In this document: piece after piece, positions 13,601 to 25,600 of the stretch | How positions within the stretch are numbered: the stretch's first letter is position 1 | Layout of the letters: every line of letters starts with the position of its first letter | Assembly: GCA_964036295.1 (NCBI GenBank) | Contig: OZ038462.1 | Location: forward strand, 38,973,680 to 39,037,679 | Length of the DNA: 64,000 nucleotides | From: Plumapathes pennacea | Taxonomy: Eukaryota; Cnidaria; Anthozoa; Antipatharia; Myriopathidae | Direction: 5' to 3' | Position numbers and translations under genes: made by a program | Notes under the pieces: model-generated | What the model was told of the DNA's origin: nothing | Seen by the model: only the letters and a program-made list of their open reading frames with translations | Database searches by the model: none

Positions 13601-14923
13601 GTGTTGTCACACCTTTAGTTTTCATTTGATAGTTCAAGAACTAGTAGTGAACACTGCTATTAGAATATACTCATCGAGAGCTTTTATTTGAGTGGTCACA
13701 CCTATCGGTCGGGAGTTGGAAGCTGCCTGTGCAAATAATCTCTTAAAACTTAATAAGGTGCAAAATATAGAGCCGCATTGCACGTTGCCAAGAGAGAACA
13801 AAAAGTCACGTTGTTTGCACGTTACTAAGGAAGTTGGATAATAACAACTTATTTGACATGTAGTACGGCTGTATATTTTTTTCTCGTTGTTTGTATTTTG
13901 GCGAGCCACTTGCACAACTCGTAAAAATATACAGCCGCACCACCCGGTTAAGTGTGTGAATAAGATATATGTACTGTGACGGGCGTGGACAGATGCACTA
14001 CATTCGCATTTTGTGGGTGTGTGGTGGGGATGGAGGGGCTGATCGTCTCACAAACTTGACAGTTCATTTTGGGAACTTGTTATCTTTACAGTGATGACTC
14101 CGACGCCCCTGGAGAGTACATCCGCTGGGTGTTCGCTGTTTCGCTTGCCCTCCTCCCCTTTGTTGGTTTGGTGATCATGCTCGTTTATGAAACCATGACA
14201 GATTGTTGCTGTTCCGGGCCAACAGGTAGGAAAGTTTCTAGGAATTTTCTATGTTCCTAAGTGTTGAGTTTAGGTTGTTCGATACTTGAACATTTGACCA
14301 TTTTCAAGTTGTCATGTGACTGTCTCAATCCGAGAGCTGATGCAAACTGTTAAACTGAGAATTGGTTTTAGTCACGGCAAAGGGCCTCATTTTGAAAGAT
14401 GGGCACGAATTAACAACTCGGAAATGGCAAGGTTCGTCAAACATGATTTCAACTATACACGAAAGCGCGCATGCTTTCGGATTATTTGTGATAGTAAAAA
14501 TTGAAAAGGTCCGCAATGTGTACATGTGTCTACTACGAAGCAGTATCTCCGACTTTTGTAACATTATGTCATTTCTTGTGATTAGTGGATTGCAACCGCT
14601 ACGTCACAAATAGGTTTGTTGTGATTGGCTACGAGCAGTTATCGATTTGATCAGTCTCTTATCGATAAGTTAACAATGTTTTAGATTATAACATATTTGG
14701 CTCCAGCTGGCCCTTGGGTCAGCCTGAGTATAGGTTAAAGCAATATGTACTCCGTGTAAAGGTTTTCACACTACCTTCAGCACCGAGTAAGTATTTGACA
14801 CTAACTGGTGAATCTTATACTGCTGATATCTTCACAGACGACGAGACATGCTCGGGTAGTGAGGCTCCCCTCGATACCCCCGACGCAGCAGAGGCTATGA
14901 ACCAGTGGGTCTCGTATGTGTAA
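4607..14923 (+). CDS. MFSD12-like major facilitator superfamily transporter with expanded central loop
   Basis: Exons read by splice sites and phase: 4607-5121, 5307-5415, 5899-5988, 6090-6177, 6508-6633, six micro-exons (7361-7387, 7525-7554, 8002-8031, 8146-8172, 8333-8365, 8896-8925), 9462-9859, 11187-11279, 11707-11799, 12267-12440, 12968-13065, 14092-14225, 14838-14923. Frame is preserved throughout, giving 726 aa. The start is the first in-frame ATG (GATACCATGA). The N-terminal half shows the MFSD12 pattern: VGNFYNDL in TM1, RRIGKRMAWHMVGTV between TM2 and TM3, and MGHITTIPEVAKDD after TM4. The C-terminal half begins RDPELYKVTTFF (TM7) and runs to TM12 in the 14092 exon, which ends in a CCC motif. 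Human MFSD12 is about 480 aa; the excess lies in a TM6-TM7 loop of roughly 270 residues that is acidic and Ser/Arg-rich. MFSD12 acts in lysosome/melanosome membranes and is linked to cysteine import; that role here is inferred. Exons 4-5 and the micro-exons rest on phase only. Confidence 0.88.
5158..5272. repeat. Foldback hairpin in intron 1 of the MFSD12-like gene
   Basis: Arms of about 55 nt (5158-5211 and 5217-5272) are almost perfect inverse complements around a 5-nt loop (tagtg). The outer ends read atatatcgtgcc / ggcacgatatat. This is a snapback MITE-like insertion between exon 1 and exon 2. Confidence 0.9.
5455..5860 (+). repeat. Degenerate TCTGGTCTG-type tandem repeat
   Basis: The intron between the second and third coding exons is filled with imperfect repeats built from ctggtctg, tctgtctagttcat and ctgccttg. 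Two longer units (about 5465-5520 and 5590-5645) align with each other. The open frames in it are by-products of the repeat. Confidence 0.7.
7228..7250. repeat. Poly-T tract
   Basis: About 23 uninterrupted T in the intron before the first micro-exon. No larger retroelement is evident next to it. Confidence 0.9.
7361..8925 (+). other. Array of six phase 1-1 micro-exons, 27-33 nt each
   Basis: Six candidate exons at 7361-7387, 7525-7554, 8002-8031, 8146-8172, 8333-8365 and 8896-8925 are each bounded by AG and GTAA. All are multiples of three (27, 30, 30, 27, 33, 30). In the frame set by the flanking exons (phase 1) they encode AARPSRQST, ASRADRYSTS, AGRSGRYSTS, ALAHFNVPT, GPRTGNYSPVP and AARGQRFSTS, with no stop. 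Four share R-x-x-R-x-S and a fifth has R-x-x-N-Y-S. Exons 2, 3 and 6 end in the same TCCACTTCAG before the donor. They look like tandem duplicates of one ancestral exon. Because each is symmetric, any could be skipped without shifting frame. The fourth is the least similar and least sure. Confidence 0.72.
8431..8757. repeat. MITE-like element with AGAGC(C/A)GTTTTC-type ends
   Basis: Left end reads ggagccgttttcggatg and the inverse complement of the right end reads gatagagcagtttctggatg. The interior carries the segments gttttggttttgcg and ttggtccaaacaggtttagca, shared with 19123-19431. Partial relatives lie near 11459-11590 and 57750-57960. It sits in the intron between micro-exons 5 and 6. 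Confidence 0.65.
9964..11110. repeat. Cluster of nested foldback elements and TTGA-rich simple repeat
   Basis: This 1.3-kb intron holds three related foldback units in mirrored order. One (about 10025-10395) reads inward from tgcatacaataatttctgca. A second (about 10400-10680) contains the same sequence on the other strand. A third hairpin (about 10735-10925) has arms around gcactcgcgcggcgctcgtgc. They are flanked by degenerate GATT/TGAT repeats (9964-10020, 10931-11030, 11085-11115). The same family occurs at 1975-2185 and 31041-31490. Confidence 0.8.
13369..13420. repeat. G-rich tract in an intron
   Basis: A run of G-rich sequence, with G stretches of up to ten, follows a GT microsatellite at 13364-13376. 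It lies in the intron between exons 12968-13065 and 14092-14225 and could form a G-quadruplex on the plus strand. Confidence 0.8.
13555..13705. repeat. Two tandem units of a short dispersed repeat
   Basis: Two copies of about 65-75 bp share gctatcagaatgcactcatt / gctattagaatatactcatc, then agcttttatttgagtg and gtcacacct. They lie in the same intron of the MFSD12-like gene. No coding meaning is seen. Confidence 0.7.
14781..14786 (+). other. Possible 6-nt micro-exon of the MFSD12-like gene
   Basis: The sequence ctaccttcag|caccga|gtaagt has a good acceptor and a perfect donor consensus 6 nt apart, in the last intron. A 6-nt insertion would add two residues (Ala-Pro) and keep frame. It may equally be a decoy site pair. 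Confidence 0.25.
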
Positions 14924-17900
14924 ATGATCTGCAGGCCCAGTTCGAAGAGATGACTTAATCGAGGCTAGCAACGAGAGGAGAGCAGATTATGTTAAGGCCG
15001 GATAGTCTATTGTCAGTCACTTGCGCTTACATCTGATCTCCGTTAGGGCGTGCAATCGAGCTTTGTGGATTTAGAAAGTAGACTAGAAACAACATGATTT
15101 TTGTCATTATCGTTTCACAAAGTGACCTAGTAACAATATTAGGTAATCATTATTAGCATTTGCACTTGCAACTGATATTTACAAACTAGACGACTAACAA
15201 GATGATTTTGTCATCCTACCATATATCGTTGTTGCCTTACAAGGTCATGTGATTTCACTGAGATGATTTTGTCAGTCATCCATGTTGTCACTCGTACTTA
15301 GGACACCGCGGACGTTTTCCGGCCGTGGGGTCACCTTGCTTTTGAGTCAGCGGTTATTGCACAAGACCTTAGATTGTAGTTAAGTGTAACGCTCGTAAAA
15401 CCTCAAGGATTAGCCAAAAATCTTGATACTCAAGCTAGTTCAAAGCATTTCCTATAACATAAGCTGTGCATAGGAAAAACGAGGCTTGCACACGGTGTGA
15501 ATTACCTCGAATTATGAGTGGCGACGCCATATTTCACTGTGCCTAATGCCTACAAATACAATGTAGGACCTGCACTCCGCTCAAAATTGAGTGTTTGTTG
15601 GGTGGATATTAAGCACACCATAAACAGGTAGTTTCAGGGGGCTTTTTATTTAGCTTTACAAAGCAGAAGGCTCTATTTGATGTCACTACATGTAGAAGCA
15701 TGTGATCGAGGCCCGGATCTTTGCAAAGCATAGAACATAAAAGACAGGCGATTTTGTGCAGAACATTCACACGTCAATTCGAACTTGTGTGTAGACTGCA
15801 GGCATTTTAAAAATAATGTATTTCATGTGGTTTGCAAATAAAAGCTCCTTTTTACAATTGTGGCATAAATGCAAGGTAATACAAATGGACCAACTCTCCC
15901 TTGTGTTCAGCAGGAAGCAAGTTATCAGCTCGGTTTTCATCATCTTATGGAACAGTTTTTACTCTATTGAGCAAGCGCTGGCTTCTCGTTGACAGCCAAG
16001 TGGCGAGGGAGTCTGGGAAGTACGTCAAAATTATGCTTTACTAGAATGGGGGTATGAGGAATGGGGACTCTTAAATTCGGAGGAGGGGGCTAAGGCTCAG
16101 CTCAACAAAATCGCGGATTGGGGTCAGCAATAAAACACAAAATTTGCGCATTTGATTCGGCTCCTGTGAAGTTCGGCATCTAAATCAAAGCCACTCCACA
16201 GCCGTTTTTCCCGGTTGAGCCAGGCGGGAAGAACGGCTAAGCCGATCCAAATCAGATCAGTCGTTCCGAAAGGATTCAAACGCCGTACTATTCGGCTCAT
16301 GTGAAGTACGGCGTTTGAACCAAAGCAATTGTTGACACGTTTACACTGAACTGTATATTCATTTGCTCCATGGAGAGTACACAGTGACCTTAAATCCATT
16401 TTAAATGGGGCAGGGGAATATTGTAAAAAATAAAAACAACCTTCATGCTTGTACGACTTGCAAGGTAATCGAGTTGGAACCTAAGTATGGCTTGTTTTTT
16501 CAAATGTTCTTTCAGCTACCTTAAAATGTGGTTTCAAAAACGGGAACATCGATGTGTTATACCCACTATTTTATCAGTTACCATTTCATGCTTGTATAGA
16601 AACCAGCCGACTTAAAATTAGAATCATTTTATTAGTAAAAAAAGCTTTACTTATAAAGTTAGGTAATTTCTAGTCTTTTCTTCTAACATAGTCAAACCTC
16701 CATGAGCGTCCATTTCTATTAATGAAAAACCACCCCTATTGAGCGACCACTTCGTAATTTACCGCTTGTTTTGTCTGTCAAGCACTGTAAATAATACCTC
16801 TATATTTTAAAGCGCCCAGCTATCGCAACCACTTCTGGGGCCTGATACTTTCCATTATATTTTACCTACGTTAACTGAGCGCCACCATCCAGGTGGATTG
16901 ACAGACTAAACTTTTACATTTCACGTCGTCTGGCTGCCTGATGGCGTAACGTGTTTATAGTGCTTCCTGTTTCAGTTTTCCGCTGTATTTGCTCGATATC
17001 CGTCATAATCCTTACAAGGATGAAACCGATTGGAACCCTCGATCACTGGAGAAAGGTCATAAAAATTGATATCGTAAGACTTCTATTTTCATCATGCCGC
17101 CGCCAATCAAGACAACCAACATATGAGGAGACGGCACACAAATTGGACATTTTGTTTGATTAATGTCTGATTAAATTCGACTTTTATAGACACTCTAAAA
17201 AGCGTTATGATAAACGTTTTAGCCGTAATTTGGGTTTCGCTGGATTCATTAACAATGCCGGCATATTTCAAAAGATTCAGTTATTGGGTCTCCTGAGGAG
17301 ACTTTTTCTAAGAAACCACACCTCCATTGAGACCGCTTTTTCATGCACCCAATGGTGGTCGAAGTTCGACTCTAACAATAGTTTATATAGGGTATAAAAT
17401 TTTTAAAACTTTATTGGTCCAAATCAGCGAGTGACCTTGGCAACAACTTGAAATGCTGCTTGGAAAGACTCTTGCGACTTGTCGTGCGTGCTTTTAATTC
17501 CTAGAGAGAGAGAGAATATGGAGTTCAGCCCCGGCTAAAAACACGGTTACAAAATGCTTCGACATCTATTCAACATTTCTTTTAAACGATGTTTATCAAG
17601 TCCAAGTTGGACGAGGTCATATGTTCAACTTGAAAACAAGGAAGGTAAGGGGTTTATTAGAAAAGCGGTCGTAGATAGTTTGCTGTATGTTACCTATAAG
17701 AAAGCCCATCAAAACCAGCAAGATCCCCGGTAAGAGTCGGGGAAACGTCGATTCCATACTTACTTCGTTCCGTATGGGACTTTTGCCATTTATGGTGAGC
17801 ACTATTTATGATTAACCTTTAAAATAAAGAAAAAGAAACGACAACGTTTACTACAAAAGCGTAGAAACTGTTGACAAGCAGACAGGGCTGGCTATTTTCT

Positions 17901-18235
17901 CGTCTCGAGCAACATGGCCAGCCGATTCCATGTGGTCACATTGGTCCAAGGTCGCGCAAACCAACACTAGACGTGCAAATCAACTCGAAACAGGTTTATG
18001 GCAGTTGACGCATATCGTCACACACTAAAGGCTGGCTCACACAAGTAAAGCAAGCGCAAACGCAAGCAATCGGTTCACACGGCAAAATTTGTAAAGCAAG
18101 CGCAAGAGAATGAAAACTTTTCCATTATCTTGAGCTTGCTTCACCGTGCGAACCAGCCTTAAAGACTCCTATATTTTGAATAAAAGCAATGATGAGGAGG
18201 ATATTTCTAATCAACAACGGCAAACAACATGAAGG
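14924..18235. other. Intergenic region between convergent MFSD12-like and SCARB genes
   Basis: Both genes end here (tail to tail). The first part is probably the 3' UTR of the MFSD12-like gene. It includes the block at 15299-15360 shared with 1236-1295. The stretch 16130-16330 carries two copies of an attcggctc...tgtgaagt...cgg motif and looks like a degenerate repeat. A 131-bp MITE lies at 18029-18159. I see no further gene; the short open frames at 16124-17163 are unconvincing. Confidence 0.6.
18029..18159. mobile_element. 131-bp MITE with TAA target duplication
   Basis: Left end aggctggctcacacaag and right end (inverse complement) aggctggttcgcacggtg form terminal inverted repeats continuing through agcaagc. 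The element is flanked by TAA at 18026-18028 and at 18160-18162. A 3-bp TWA duplication is typical of PIF/Harbinger-type elements; membership is inferred. Confidence 0.8.
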
Positions 18236-21200
18236 TTATACCAGCAGCGTTAACTCGGAGCTTGTGTTTTCACAGATTCTGAATACCAGCAGAGCAAAGA
18301 AGATGACCATCAGCACGGCTCCGATGGAGATGATTCCGTATGCCGCCACTTTAGACAGGGTGATGGGACGGTACACATCGTGACGAAATTGAGCGGCTTT
18401 ATCCTCGCTGATTGTGGCACTCTGGACCATTTCAAGTGAACAGGAAACAGCTGGTGTTAGTCCCACAAAAAACTTTAAATGATCCTTTACACGGTACCAA
18501 TTTTATCTTAGTCTGCAGCTTCAGCGACACGCCAAAACTTGGCAATTTTGAAAAATATTTTAGCCTAAAACGTTTCGTAATCCTGTCACACCTCACAAAA
18601 GATAAGCAATTCTCGCCTGGTCTAGTTACGACTGTGGGGTACTCTTACACATACCCCTCGCCCCCCTCACCCCCGTTTCATACCCCCTAGATTCAAATTC
18701 ATACCGCTTTATTCTAACATTGTTCGGGGGGGGGGGGGGGGGGGGGTTGTTGCAGACGCAAATGGTCAGGTTTTTCCTGAGTTATAAGTGTGGTTTTGAC
18801 CAAGAGTGTAGGTTACTGTTTCTCCTGTTCATGTCACCAGAACCGTAAACACACCGTAAAAAAAATAAAATAAAATAAAACGCCGGAAACGTACCTCATT
18901 AATATACATAACTGGCAAGAAAACAGGTTTGAATTTTCCATCAGTTGCACTGAAATTAAAAGTTGCAAGTTTAGCACTCAAATCAAACGAACACCAAAGT
19001 GATAATTCTATTTCCAGGTTTGCAATAGGAGCAGTCGTTAGATATGTGTCCAACAAGCCAAAGCTATTCGCAATCGGTTCTGAAGAGTTACTATACTGAA
19101 GACTGAAGAGACCTTTTAGCAATAGAGCCGTTTTCACATGACTATCGAAAGTAATCGTGTGATTGCTTTGGTTTTGTGTTTGCTACTCTTTCCGATTGGT
19201 CCAAACAAGTCTAGCAACATTCTTGGCCAAGAGAGAGCAAAAGCGATATTCTCACGCAAAAATCTACAAGTAGTGATGGCGTGTAAAACCAATCGCAATG
19301 ACATTGTTTTTGGTTTGGGTTTTGCTTGTACTTCTCATTGGTCAGACTGACGTGTTTTTGCTCGCCTCACTGATTGGCTCTGTGATCGCTTTGGTTTTGA
19401 TTTTTGACAGTCATCCGAAAAGCGCTCTGTTATACCTTGCTTGCATGACCAGCCGGCCAAACCGAATCTAAATTCTTGATTGGTCAGGAACTTCATCCAG
19501 TGGAAACGTTTATCAAATAGACTGCGTTCACACCATTATTTTTGACAGTCACTCCAAAACCAGCCAATCGTGGGTTATGAGACTTAATCCAGCTATTTGA
19601 GTCCCATCTTAGTTTCATTACCTAATAATGTTCAGTGGCTGCATTGCGATATTCAACTGAAGTCTCTTATGCGCTTGCATAACGATTCCAGTTGTCTATA
19701 AAAATAAATAAACAAAGTGTTAGTTAGGGTTGGTATAACAACGGGAAATGATAAACGGGTCTAAATGACCTTCCGATGTACAACAAGATGGCAGAGATGT
19801 GGCAAAAGCAAGCGAATACCTTTCTACCGTGCTCAATGTAAGGGCGTAAGAGCCTGGAAACGAAGGTGGTGTGACGTTCATCAAACACAGTTTCCAGGGC
19901 TGTTGACGCCGTTACTATTGAGGCCCCGTTGAAACTTGAAACTATTTCGGATACAAAGTATTCCCACTTTCGATTCCGGAGTCTTTTTCTCTCCGGATTC
20001 ATTAAAAATGATCCCGGATTCACAAAGCTAGCGTAAACACTTCCACGAAGCCGGAAACAAATGCCTCGAATCCGGATAAATTCGCTCTGGTATAAACGGG
20101 GCATAAAAGAAACGCACATTACATAAAGGTGTTCAACCTCACCGGTTCGATGTCCACAAACGTCCCGTGCTCTTCCTTTCGGGGATTTAATCCCTTCACT
20201 GTCTTTAATAACTTAGGGTCACTCTGATAAAAGTGAGGAGGGGACATGACCACGGGTGGATCTGTGGAGAACAAAGGAAGGTGGAGGCACTTTTGGTCCA
20301 ACAACGTCACAAACCCTGTTCGCCGAACGCCATGCATTGGCAAATATATCTATCACTGCTTGTGCAGACGTTTGTCAAATATGTAGGGTGACCAATATAT
20401 GTCCCTAACGCGTAGTCATTAGTGTTAAATTGTACTCTATGAAGTCAATCATCTTCATCAGTCCTTCATCTATAAAGCTCATCCATCAACAAAGCCGCCA
20501 ACTGCATTTTGTCAAGAACGTATTAAGCATGCGGCATCAGTGAAGTGCAATCCAGTGATCAGGGGCCAATTCAATAAGCATTTACACGTGTATTTTACAA
20601 GTTGGACCATTATTCAAACATCACTATAAATGGACTCTAATCAAGAAAAAGTCTGCAAAATATTACAGATACAGACCTCACATGCATAACAGAAACATGC
20701 TTTGGCCATGTTATTGGATTGAAATGTTTCTTAACGTGTAGAGGAATTAGTCCAACTTGTAAAGTACACTTGTAAATGCTTCATTGAATTGCCCCCCGGT
20801 CCACTTCTCCCTTACAGCGTGTCCTTGAACTTGTAAGAAACTTACTCATTGGTTGACAGAGACTTATATTCAGCAGTCCCGTGGGTAGGCAGCCAGGAGG
20901 AAGACAAAATCCCTTGTTTTGTGGATATATGTCACCACTCAAATACACTTCTTTGGGTGCAGTGAACCGATACAGATCAATATCTCGAACTGTAGCGGCT
21001 GAGTCATATACAGCATAAAATGACCTTAAGATAACAAAACAACACAATGTCACTAAGAGACTGTACTTGTATCACTGAACTTCAAACTATCAAATTTGTT
21101 TTGAGATATACAGCACTTTCCATGTTGCACAATAGGGACATTAGAACCAGGACGGCAGAGGACGACGGAAACCTAGGTGAAACAATAAAACTAATTGCAG

Positions 21201-22619
21201 ACAAAAGGCGCTCGTAAATGTGAAAATTGACCTAAAACCTGAGGTCGTCGCGCTTTCGCGTGCGACTTCAAATGCTTATTTTTTGAGTCGCTTACGACAT
21301 TTTGAGAACTTATGACAGTTATATTCTTAGTAAGAGACAATGAACGCACTAGAACCTCGGCAAAACAAACCAAACTAAGCAACCTAAGCCGGCAAAGTCA
21401 CAAAGACGTACGGAATGTGGAGACATTTTTGTCCTGGTTCCGCGTTGCTGTCGCCGTCCTAGTTTGTTTAAGCTCCCTATTGCTGAAGGGCTTGAGTAAT
21501 AATGTGCTGCACCGTACTACTCATGTTGTAATGTGGTGTAATGTACTCTGCCACTGTGTACTGTGCTGTGCTGTGCTGTGCTGTGTTGTGCTGCACCGTA
21601 CGGTGCTGTACTACATGCTGCAATGTAGTGTAATGTGCTACGCTACGCCGTGCTGTGTTGTGCTGCACCGTACTGTACATGCTGCAGTATGGTGTACTGT
21701 GCTGCCGTACTGTGCTGCAACGAGTGTTGTGATTGCTGTGCCGTGCCGTGCTGTATTATGCCATGTGCTGAGTTGAGCTATGCAAAGACTAAAAAGAGTA
21801 CATAGGGAACATTACCTGCAGATATCGGGAATAAAGATGTAAACAGTATCACTTTTGGTAATACCAGGTTTGAATTGAGTCCCATCTGAAATTGTCAGAA
21901 ATTCGCCACATGTCAGACTGATTGGGAAAAGTTGTACACAACAAACTGTTCCTTGATACGTTTTTTGAATCCAAACAGTCGCGAAAATTGTCAGTGAATT
22001 CAATTTTTCGCACGTTTTTGTATTGCATGTTAAATCTCCCACCTACTGGCGAAGAGAAAATACGAGTGGCAGTTTGCGTACTGTGTAAACGGGGTAACAA
22101 GTAACTATGTAAATAACCCGCGTAAATTGAAATTTACATGCTGTCTACCCATCTACACAATGCGTAAATCATGGCTGAGAGTATGTATAAAGAATTTTCA
22201 CATTATATCTAAACCATGTGTAGTAAAGTATGTGTAAAATGTATGCTAGCCATATTTACATACTGTGTATAAGGGTATATTTTCCAGTGTAGTTTGATAC
22301 GAGCAAGCTATCAGCTGCTAAGTTCCTTATTCTGTATGATATATCTCACGGCATTGAAATTGTTCACTCCGAAAAACAAAGAACACAATGTTCACTTGTT
22401 AGATCAATCACGCGTAGGGGAGCTTCCAAAGGTGCGAGCCCAGCTTCCAGGGGGATAGTTTAGGGGACGGACTCCCTTGAACTTTATATTTGGCTTTTCA
22501 CAACACCATTTCCTGAGGTTGAGAACTAAAATTAAAAAATCCGACCGGTTCGGATCCGCTCCCGAATCAGAAAGTCGTTCTTCTGCTAATTCAAGCCACA
22601 TACAGGATCTTGATTTAAA

Positions 22620-22657
<38 letters not shown>

Positions 22658-25600
22658 TGACAGTATCATACTTTACCTGTTCCGTTTAACATGTTGGCAT
22701 AGGTGGAGTTCCAAAACGATAGATGACTTAAAGAGAAATGGTATGTTAAAACTTTGCACTCCCGTCACGGGTCAAGCCTGACACAAGCGCAAGCGCATTT
22801 GCCTATCCTCCCCCTCCATTATCACGCCTCTGTACAGGATGACGTCAAGAGAAACCACACGCAACTGGCTCGGCAACGCGACTTTTAAAACCCCTATGAA
22901 GTGCCACTACGATTTTCGTTTGGGCAGCCGTTCTTCAGAAACCGACCTTTAAGATACCGAAAAGCTTCGATTTCTATATCCTTTAACTTCTTATACTTGA
23001 GGCTCAATCAGGGACCCCAATCGGGCGGAGCCTCCCCGTACAGTCGATCATAGACAGTGCGCCCCTACACCATCCCCACCCCTCCCCCACCCCCCAACTT
23101 CCCCTGCCCGGGCTGTGGCTCAAAAACTTTCTTTAATTCCAAGGCTGAATATAGAAGTGGATGACATGATAATCGTTACTTACTCGTCTCCTCTCCACAT
23201 CGTATACTCCTCCAACTTCTCTATGTCCTTCTGCCCCGTGTTGATGGCACTTATACCATAGTACGTGTTGTTATACTGAAAACATACGAGACACGTATTT
23301 AATTAAACAAATACTTTGTAAACGCACAATCACATGCAAAAGTAGTTGAGACGTATAAATATTTACACGCTTGTTTCTTTTTTTTTTGTTTTTTTTGTTT
23401 TTTTTGTTTTTTCAATTTTGGACTTTGGTTATTTCTAAAACATGGAAATTTATTAAAGAGATCCTCTCACCGTAGATGCTTTGCGCACCCAGTGACTGAC
23501 GGCGGCCATTTTCGTATCATATCAGAATGGCGGAAAGCATCTACGGTGAGAGGGTCTCTTTAAGATTTGATGCAATATGTAATTCAAACATTTTGAATGT
23601 GAACAGAAATCTACAAAATACTGATGGTACTCACTCCTCAACATTACTCGCGAACAAATCAGTTATGCTAGATTCTATGAAGTAGATTCTATAAGGTCTC
23701 ATCACTGGGTCATTCCACAGTATTTGGTAATGTTACGGAGGGGAAAATCAGAGCATTTCAAGGCCTCACAATTTGACAAATTCCACAACAGCCAAATAAA
23801 ATGCATATGGTATCATAGAGATTTGGGGATGCTACAACTTGAATATGTTTTAAACTGCAGGGCTTTTATGCTGGCAGCACTAAGGGGTGAAATTTACCCG
23901 TTACGGAGGGGAATCAGAGAATTGGCATTTTTCACTAGTTTGTTTTTGCTCTCAAATTTCTCTGAGTTTGCAGCATGGACTGAAACAAGAGTATGCTCTG
24001 ATTATTTGACAATGCATATGCTATTAATTTATTGCGATAAAAAATTGAATTGCTTGCCATTATTCAGTAAGTGCATCTTTTTTGTAAGGATGTTCCGTTA
24101 CGGAGGGGAAGTTACGGAGGGGAACTTTTTGTCCACATCAAGTTAGCATATATATTTTTATTTAAGAATATGTTTTTAGTTTAGAATGTATATATGTATA
24201 TGTATACTGGTGTATGTTGTCAGTTCAGAAGTCATGTCTTCAGTTTAGAATCTATGTTATCAACGTGGACAATCTATTTATCATTTATAATAGAAATATG
24301 AAGTGTTTGTAATATTGGTCCATATGGATGCCCCATAACCTTCCCCTCCGTAACAATTTCCCCTCCGTAACAAAATTTCCCCTCCGTAACAAATTTCAAA
24401 TTGCAATATTTTGATCAATAAACTTTGTCCAGTTTTACTGGTTATCTCATCTGAACACTTCCACTTCAAATTGGAACTTCACAAAGTATGACATGCCAGG
24501 CCACACTACACTAGGAATAAAATAAACTTTTCCAACTAAATTTGTTATGGAGGGGAAAATGGTACTTTAGCTGCATTCTGGATTTTTGCTGAAAATTTTT
24601 TTTCTGGATTCCATTCACTTTTTTATAATGTTAGTATAAAGTACTTTATGTCTTTACCACCTTGGTTTCTATTTCTCTTAAAATGCCTCCTTTAGAATAT
24701 AAAACTTATTTCCCCTCCGTAACAGCATTTTTTAGTTATGCATATAATTAATGATAATTAATGCATGATGTCACATGATGATTAAATTTTTGGGCCCACC
24801 TGAATCAAATTTAACTCTTCTACTTTTCAAATATGTCAGTTTTGTCTTCTTGCTGTTTACTTTTTCCTACTCATATTTTTGTCCAAAATACTGCGGAATG
24901 ACCCCACTGGTAAAAAAAACCCTGATGAGTTTGCGAGGACGTAGCGCGGAACTCTTTCAAGGAAACCTTGTTAAAGCATATATTTTCTGAAAGCTTAATG
25001 ACAGTAGATCACGGCATAAAGCTAACTAAAAGAACTTAAACTAATCTCTTTGAGATATGTCAACTATGTAAAAAAATCACATGGTCGAACAAAATGAGTT
25101 CCTTGACGCGTGAAATATATCGGGAGAGAATAAAAACCCCTTCAATTGTTCCATGACACGTGTGTCTAAAAAAACATATCTTCGATTTTCGATAAATTAA
25201 CGCGTTCGATTTTTACACTCTCCTAAAGTTCAGTATGCCTGAAATTAGGAACCATTGTTACAATCAAGCTATAACTTTAAAACTAAGAAACTAATTAGGT
25301 GTTGATGGGTGCCGCCGTGCCGTCATGGAACAATTGAAGGGGTTTTTATTCTCTCCCGATATATTTCACGCGTCAAGGAACTCATTTTGTTCGACCATGT
25401 GATTTTTTTAAATGGTCGACATATCTCAAAGAGATTAGTTTAAGTTCTTTTAGTTAGCTTTATGCCGTGATCTACTGTCATTAAGCTTTCAGAAAATATA
25501 TGCTTTAACAAGGTTTCCTTGAAAGAGTTCCGCGCTACGTCCTCGCAAACTCATCAGGGTTTCTTTTTTTACAAGTATATCGACTTTCAGTAACAAAAGC

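Noticed and set aside
18950..19137. Upstream extension of the SCARB exon ending MYINE
   Set aside because: The open frame continues to 19137, but that part lacks family similarity and runs into a MITE. The acceptor at 18950 and the exon at 19622-19695 give an exact phase match.
19724..20119. 131-codon open frame on the minus strand between SCARB exons
   Set aside because: It has no CD36-family similarity. The expected next exon is found instead at 19622-19695, in the correct phase.
21312..21776. 154-codon Cys/Val-rich open frame
   Set aside because: It runs through the CTGTG minisatellite in a SCARB intron and its composition follows the repeat.
23724..24146. 140-codon open frame in the TTACGGAGGGG element
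   Set aside because: No transposase or other motif is visible, and parts of it are encoded by the repeated motif itself. Kept only as part of the element.
24341..24390. Regularly spaced TTCCCCTCCGTAAC copies as a CRISPR array
   Set aside because: Spacing is 17-19 nt, orientation reverses along the element and the host is an animal genome.
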